Below, piece by piece: positions 7,199 through 10,354 of a DNA stretch of 10,354 nucleotides. Both the position numbers and the translations under genes were made by a program. This DNA is from Saprospiraceae bacterium UBA7328 (GTDB taxonomy: Bacteria > Bacteroidota > Bacteroidia > Chitinophagales > Saprospiraceae), in assembly GCA_002471345.1 (NCBI GenBank), contig DKPS01000102.1, positions 1 to 10,354 of the forward strand. The letters are read 5' to 3'. The notes under the pieces were generated by a model that searched no databases, was not told where the DNA came from, and worked only from the letters and a program-made list of their open reading frames with translations. Each line of letters begins with the position of its first letter. The first letter of the stretch is position 1.

Positions 7199-9076
7199 AT
7201 GCCTGCTAACCCCAGAGAATTACCTCTCTTTAAACTTGCTGTGGCAGGGGCATTAGGAATTTTTATCCAGGATAAGATCCATTTTAACTTTCTATTTTTA
7301 TCATCTGCATTTTTCATATTACTATTCACTTTATTCGCCTTACATCAGAAAAGGACTATAGGATTGGTCCATTTTATAAGATCGGGCATCATTTATTTAG
7401 CCATGATGTTGTTAGGAGCAGGATTGTATCAACTGAATGTAGACTCTTTAAGAAATATTGAAATAGATGACTTGATGTTTGAAGATATTGAAGTGCTAAT
7501 TACTTGTACTTCTATTCCAAAACACAAAAGGATGACCCAGTTTGAAGCGAAGATTACGCACATTAGACACGATTCTAATCAATTCAAATCCATACGACCA
7601 GTCAAAACTTTAATTCATGTTAAAGACTCAATCTTCAACATTCATAGTGGAGATAAAGCAAGGATGAAAGGGATATTCAAAAACACCTCAAAATCAAATA
7701 GTCCGTTGGTCTTTGATTATTCTAAATATTTGAAATTTAGACATATAGCTTATCAAACCTATGTAAATCTTGATGAAATTTTAATAACCGATTCCAGATC
7801 TGAACCTTGGTACTCTGAAGTGAGAGGATGGGCTATTAAACAATTCACAGAAAACCTGTCATCTTCAAATGTCGCAATTGCATCTGCATTAGTTCTTGGT
7901 CATAGAGGATTGATTGACAATGATATGTATGACGCATTTGCCCAGACGGGTTCTATGCATGTCCTAGCGGTATCTGGGCTTCATGTAGGTATATTGAGTG
8001 GATTGTTAGGATGGATACTTTCTTTGATCCGGAGCAACAATAAAGGATATCGATTTTTAAAAACAATAATCATCTTATTGGGTATTTGGTCCTTTGCATT
8101 TATTACCGGAGGTAGTCCTTCAGTGTTGCGAGCAAGCCTGATGTTCAGTACTTTGGAAGTAGGAAAAGTCTGGCGGGGGCATTATTCTGTTTATAACTCT
8201 ATCGGAGCAGCAGCACTAGCATTGTTGTGCATCGATCCTTTTATGATTTTTCATGTTGGATTTCAATTGTCATTTGCTGCAATTATTAGCATAGTGATGT
8301 TCTGTCCTAAGATAAGCAAGGCTATAACTATTAAGAACCCATTTGGAAACTACTTGTGGAGGCTGATGAGCGTTGCGATCTCAGTCCAAATATTGACATT
8401 GCCCATTTCTTTATATTACTTCCATCAGTTTCCGGTATACTTCCTCATTACAGGTGTGACAGCTGTCGTACTAGCTATTGGTATATTATCATCTGGATTG
8501 ATTCTTTTATTCTTTTCAGCATTTCTAACTCTTGGTCCAGTTTGGCATTTGTATGATGGATTAGTATCTCTTCTATCTAGTAGCACCTATGCTATTCACT
8601 CATGGCCATATGGATTGATTCCAAATGTAGCTTTTGATCAAATTGCTGTTCTAATTTCTTTTATGTCTATAGCTTCATTCAGTTCTTACATATTTCTGAA
8701 GAATAAGCAAGCAGTAATATACGGTTTGGGATTGTTCTTAACATTGATGCTCTATAAAGAAGCTCAACACTTTACCCAAACGCAGAAACCAGAAATTGTT
8801 TTCTATGATACTCGGAAACCATTAGTCGATTTAATTGTGGATGGTAGAGTTTATTGCTACGCTCACCCATCTCTAACAAAGAATAATATCGATTTCACTA
8901 CACGAAATTTTAGAATTTTTAAAAGAGCTGACCAGGTAGTATGGTTGGACTCAGAAGATCATTTGAAAGTCTTTTACGAGGAAAATTTGAGCTTTTTAAA
9001 AAATGTAAAAGAGAAAGACATTTCAGATGTATATGATCGTTCAGATTTGATGCCTAATGGTATTTCTTCTAAATAA
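7199..9076 (+). CDS. comEC: ComEC/Rec2 family DNA-uptake channel, no visible metallo-beta-lactamase domain
   Basis: ComEC is the inner-membrane channel that passes single-stranded DNA into the cytoplasm during natural transformation. The 625-residue protein begins with hydrophobic helices (about 10-80), then a soluble beta-rich DUF4131/OB-like segment (about 90-200). The Competence domain follows (about 225-515), with the signature around ALVLGHRGLID (230-240) and GSMHVLAVSGLHVGIL (251-266), and FITGGSPSVLRASLMFS further on. After the last helices a soluble tail of roughly 100 residues remains (EIVFYDTRKPLVDLIVDGR...). It has no HxHxDH motif, so it cannot be a normal MBL nuclease domain; the tail may be a degenerate remnant of one. 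Many Bacteroidota ComEC proteins lack the nuclease, so this is likely natural. The ATG at 7199 gives the usual N-terminus; no Shine-Dalgarno site or clear TAnnTTTG box stands upstream. It is convergent with the next gene. Confidence 0.92.
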   Translation: MPANPRELPLFKLAVAGALGIFIQDKIHFNFLFLSSAFFILLFTLFALHQKRTIGLVHFIRSGIIYLAMMLLGAGLYQLNVDSLRNIEIDDLMFEDIEVLITCTSIPKHKRMTQFEAKITHIRHDSNQFKSIRPVKTLIHVKDSIFNIHSGDKARMKGIFKNTSKSNSPLVFDYSKYLKFRHIAYQTYVNLDEILITDSRSEPWYSEVRGWAIKQFTENLSSSNVAIASALVLGHRGLIDNDMYDAFAQTGSMHVLAVSGLHVGILSGLLGWILSLIRSNNKGYRFLKTIIILLGIWSFAFITGGSPSVLRASLMFSTLEVGKVWRGHYSVYNSIGAAALALLCIDPFMIFHVGFQLSFAAIISIVMFCPKISKAITIKNPFGNYLWRLMSVAISVQILTLPISLYYFHQFPVYFLITGVTAVVLAIGILSSGLILLFFSAFLTLGPVWHLYDGLVSLLSSSTYAIHSWPYGLIPNVAFDQIAVLISFMSIASFSSYIFLKNKQAVIYGLGLFLTLMLYKEAQHFTQTQKPEIVFYDTRKPLVDLIVDGRVYCYAHPSLTKNNIDFTTRNFRIFKRADQVVWLDSEDHLKVFYEENLSFLKNVKEKDISDVYDRSDLMPNGISSK

Positions 9077-9078
9077 AT

Positions 9079-9678
9079 TTATTTTCTGTATTTATCATTG
9101 GGGCTGATACCCTCTAAAATCATAGGAATACTCTTTTCCAATCTTCGGATTCTGGTTTCTTCTCTTTTAGCTTCGGAAATATGATCTGTAAATTCTCTTT
9201 TCCTTCCAAGTGTGAATTTATTAAAGGCTTCATTGAGAATGGGGTCATTATCAAGAGCTTTTTGTAATTCTACAGGTATTATTAATGGTTTTTTTGATCC
9301 TCTTTGTGGTTTGATCTCTCTTCCTGCTCTTTGATTTTCAATGGCTTCATAGAGGTATTCGTGTATTCTGTTTTGATCTAAGTCTTCATTTTTGAAAAAC
9401 TTCCATCTTCTCATTGCTTTGGTTTTGCCTTCTTGAGCATTAGAAAGTACATTGTACGGATCAGAAAGGAGGGCTCCTTGAAAAAACCACAGGCCTACAA
9501 AATCTTTAGTAGCGAATATGCTTGAGATGTTTTTATCTCGATCGATATAGAAAGGCATTCCCCATTTAATTTTTTCTTCTAGATCAGCTGAGCGTACTAT
9601 TTTTCTTAGTTTCTGTAGCATTTCTGCCCATTCTCCTTGCTCTGATATATAATGATCAACGGATTTAGGAGTTTTCAT
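9079..9678 (-). CDS. DUF1801 / YdeI-OmdA family protein
   Basis: This is a 199-residue cytosolic protein of the YdeI/YdhG type; its biochemical role is not established. Residues about 15-110 match the DUF1801 fold, with EEKIKWGMPFYI (34-45) and ISSIFATKDFVGLWFFQGALLSD (51-73) typical of it. Residues about 133-195 form the OmdA-like C-terminal part (IPVELQKALDNDPILNEAF, then KREFTDHISEAKREETRIRRLEK), described in some annotations as bacteriocin-protection or OmpD-associated. The ATG at 9678 is followed by the usual start of the family. Its stop codon lies 2 bp from the comEC stop, so the two genes are convergent with no room for a shared terminator between them. It probably has its own promoter just upstream. 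I am confident in the family, not in a function. Confidence 0.88.
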   Translation of the reverse strand: MKTPKSVDHYISEQGEWAEMLQKLRKIVRSADLEEKIKWGMPFYIDRDKNISSIFATKDFVGLWFFQGALLSDPYNVLSNAQEGKTKAMRRWKFFKNEDLDQNRIHEYLYEAIENQRAGREIKPQRGSKKPLIIPVELQKALDNDPILNEAFNKFTLGRKREFTDHISEAKREETRIRRLEKSIPMILEGISPNDKYRK

Positions 9679-9706
9679 GTGATGTTATTTTTAAAAGTGG
9701 TTACAT

Positions 9707-9714
9707 CAAAGATA
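9707..9714 (-). promoter_or_regulatory. -7-like promoter box for the DUF1801/YdeI gene
   Basis: On the minus strand, TATCTTTG matches the Bacteroidota TAnnTTTG box exactly and lies 28 bases before the ATG, within the 52-bp gap after the monooxygenase-like gene. No TTG stands 17-23 bases upstream, so the -33 part is weak. The placement supports independent transcription of the gene, but this is inference. Confidence 0.4.
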
Positions 9715-9730
9715 ATTATGAATATTGTGA

Positions 9731-10354
9731 CTACTTCATCACTGCAGATATGTCTTCACGAGCCAAGTAATTTCCTTTTACTAGTGATACATATCCAACT
9801 AACATTTCATCGAAGGTCTGTTCACCAAAATATAAGGTTTCAGATGGGTCTGGATTAAATTCATTGTTACTTGAATTGTCGAACACGGCATTAACAATCA
9901 ATTCCGATCCTTTTGGAGCAAAAACAGGATGCTTAAGGACATAAAAGCGCTGCCAATTAAAATTATAAGCTGGTACAGATAGCAATTTTTCTTCTGATCC
10001 GTCAGGATATATCATTGTAAAATCCATACTTTTTCCTCTATAGTGCATGTGAGGTAGCATACTGAATATGGTCACATCCTCTTCAAATTTTTTAACTGCT
10101 GAAAAAGGTTGATGAGGCAATTTGGGTTGTATGAAAATTTCAAAATTAGAAGGCCCTATTGTGATATACTCAATATCTGGTCTCTCTTCATGAAAATATA
10201 AGCCGAGAATAGTCTCATCACTTTCTGCTTTTCCACTAGTTGTGTAGTGTAATTGAAAATGAACTGTGGAGCCTTTTGGTATTAACTTTCCTGTGCCTTC
10301 CGGAAAGATATCAGGTTCCCCTCCAGGTGCCCATCCCGCCATAATTCCATCTAA
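9731..10354 (-). CDS. Copper type II monooxygenase-fold protein (PHM/DBM-like), C-terminal part
   Basis: The frame stays open to the right edge (LDGI precedes the first internal Met), so this is the 3' part of a longer gene. It resembles the paired beta-domains of peptidylglycine/dopamine monooxygenases. Counting from the Met at 10340-10342, LHYTTSGK carries a histidine (32) where the first domain has a copper ligand. PHMH (97-100) matches the His-x-His pair of the second copper site, and FDEM (177-180) matches its methionine ligand region. YNFNWQ and NPDPSETLYFGEQT are typical of the bacterial members. Such domains often sit at the C-terminus of secreted proteins that also carry cytochrome c or redoxin domains, but the N-terminus is outside the window. 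The reaction is unknown. The fold is likely; copper binding is inferred from the retained ligands. Confidence 0.8.
   Translation of the reverse strand, partial: LDGIMAGWAPGGEPDIFPEGTGKLIPKGSTVHFQLHYTTSGKAESDETILGLYFHEERPDIEYITIGPSNFEIFIQPKLPHQPFSAVKKFEEDVTIFSMLPHMHYRGKSMDFTMIYPDGSEEKLLSVPAYNFNWQRFYVLKHPVFAPKGSELIVNAVFDNSSNNEFNPDPSETLYFGEQTFDEMLVGYVSLVKGNYLAREDISAVMK

Noticed and set aside
9071..9084. Perfect palindrome AAATAAATTTATTT at the comEC/DUF1801 convergent junction, as a terminator
   Set aside because: It contains only A and T, has almost no loop, and would form a very weak hairpin; it overlaps the comEC stop codon.

Overview
The window is AT-rich chromosomal DNA from a member of the Bacteroidota, probably a marine or soil Cytophagales relative (Cyclobacteriaceae/Flammeovirgaceae/Reichenbachiella-like). 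The evidence is Bacteroidota-type LptE, SecG, MiaB and ComEC sequences, the lack of strong Shine-Dalgarno sites, and intergenic boxes matching the Bacteroidota housekeeping promoter (TTG-N17-23-TAnnTTTG). No rRNA, tRNA, CRISPR array, insertion sequence or phage gene is visible.

Layout. (1) Positions 70-2301, minus strand: a 743-residue SulP anion transporter with a STAS-like segment and an extra C-terminal domain of about 165 residues. (2) Positions 2302-2687: a divergent intergenic region. It holds a very good promoter for the transporter, a coding-like fragment that resembles the end of a VOC/glyoxalase-fold gene, a perfect TGACA-N3-TGTCA palindrome, and a -7 box for the rightward operon. 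(3) Positions 2688-7039, plus strand: a tightly packed operon of miaB (tRNA ms2i6A methylthiotransferase), a sensor-less sigma-54 activator, lptE (outer-membrane LPS assembly lipoprotein), a protein with a long charged linker and a TPR-like end, and secG. The last four genes overlap end to start (11 bp, TAATG, ATGA), so translational coupling is likely. (4) Positions 7199-9076, plus strand: comEC, the DNA-uptake channel, without a recognisable metallo-beta-lactamase nuclease domain. (5) Positions 9079-9678, minus strand: a DUF1801/YdeI-OmdA family protein, convergent with comEC and only 2 bp from it. (6) Positions 9731 to the right edge, minus strand: the C-terminal part of a copper type II (PHM/DBM-like) monooxygenase-fold protein.

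How the genes fit together. The central operon links tRNA modification and sigma-54-type transcription control with two envelope-biogenesis functions, LPS insertion (LptE) and protein export (SecG). I recall the core order miaB - sigma-54 activator - lptE - TPR - secG as common in Bacteroidota, so the operon itself is not new. The less explained points are the palindrome over its promoter, the VOC-like remnant beside it, the extra domain on the SulP protein, and which sigma-54 promoters the sensor-less activator serves. I see no clear evidence for an entirely new defence or mobile system here.
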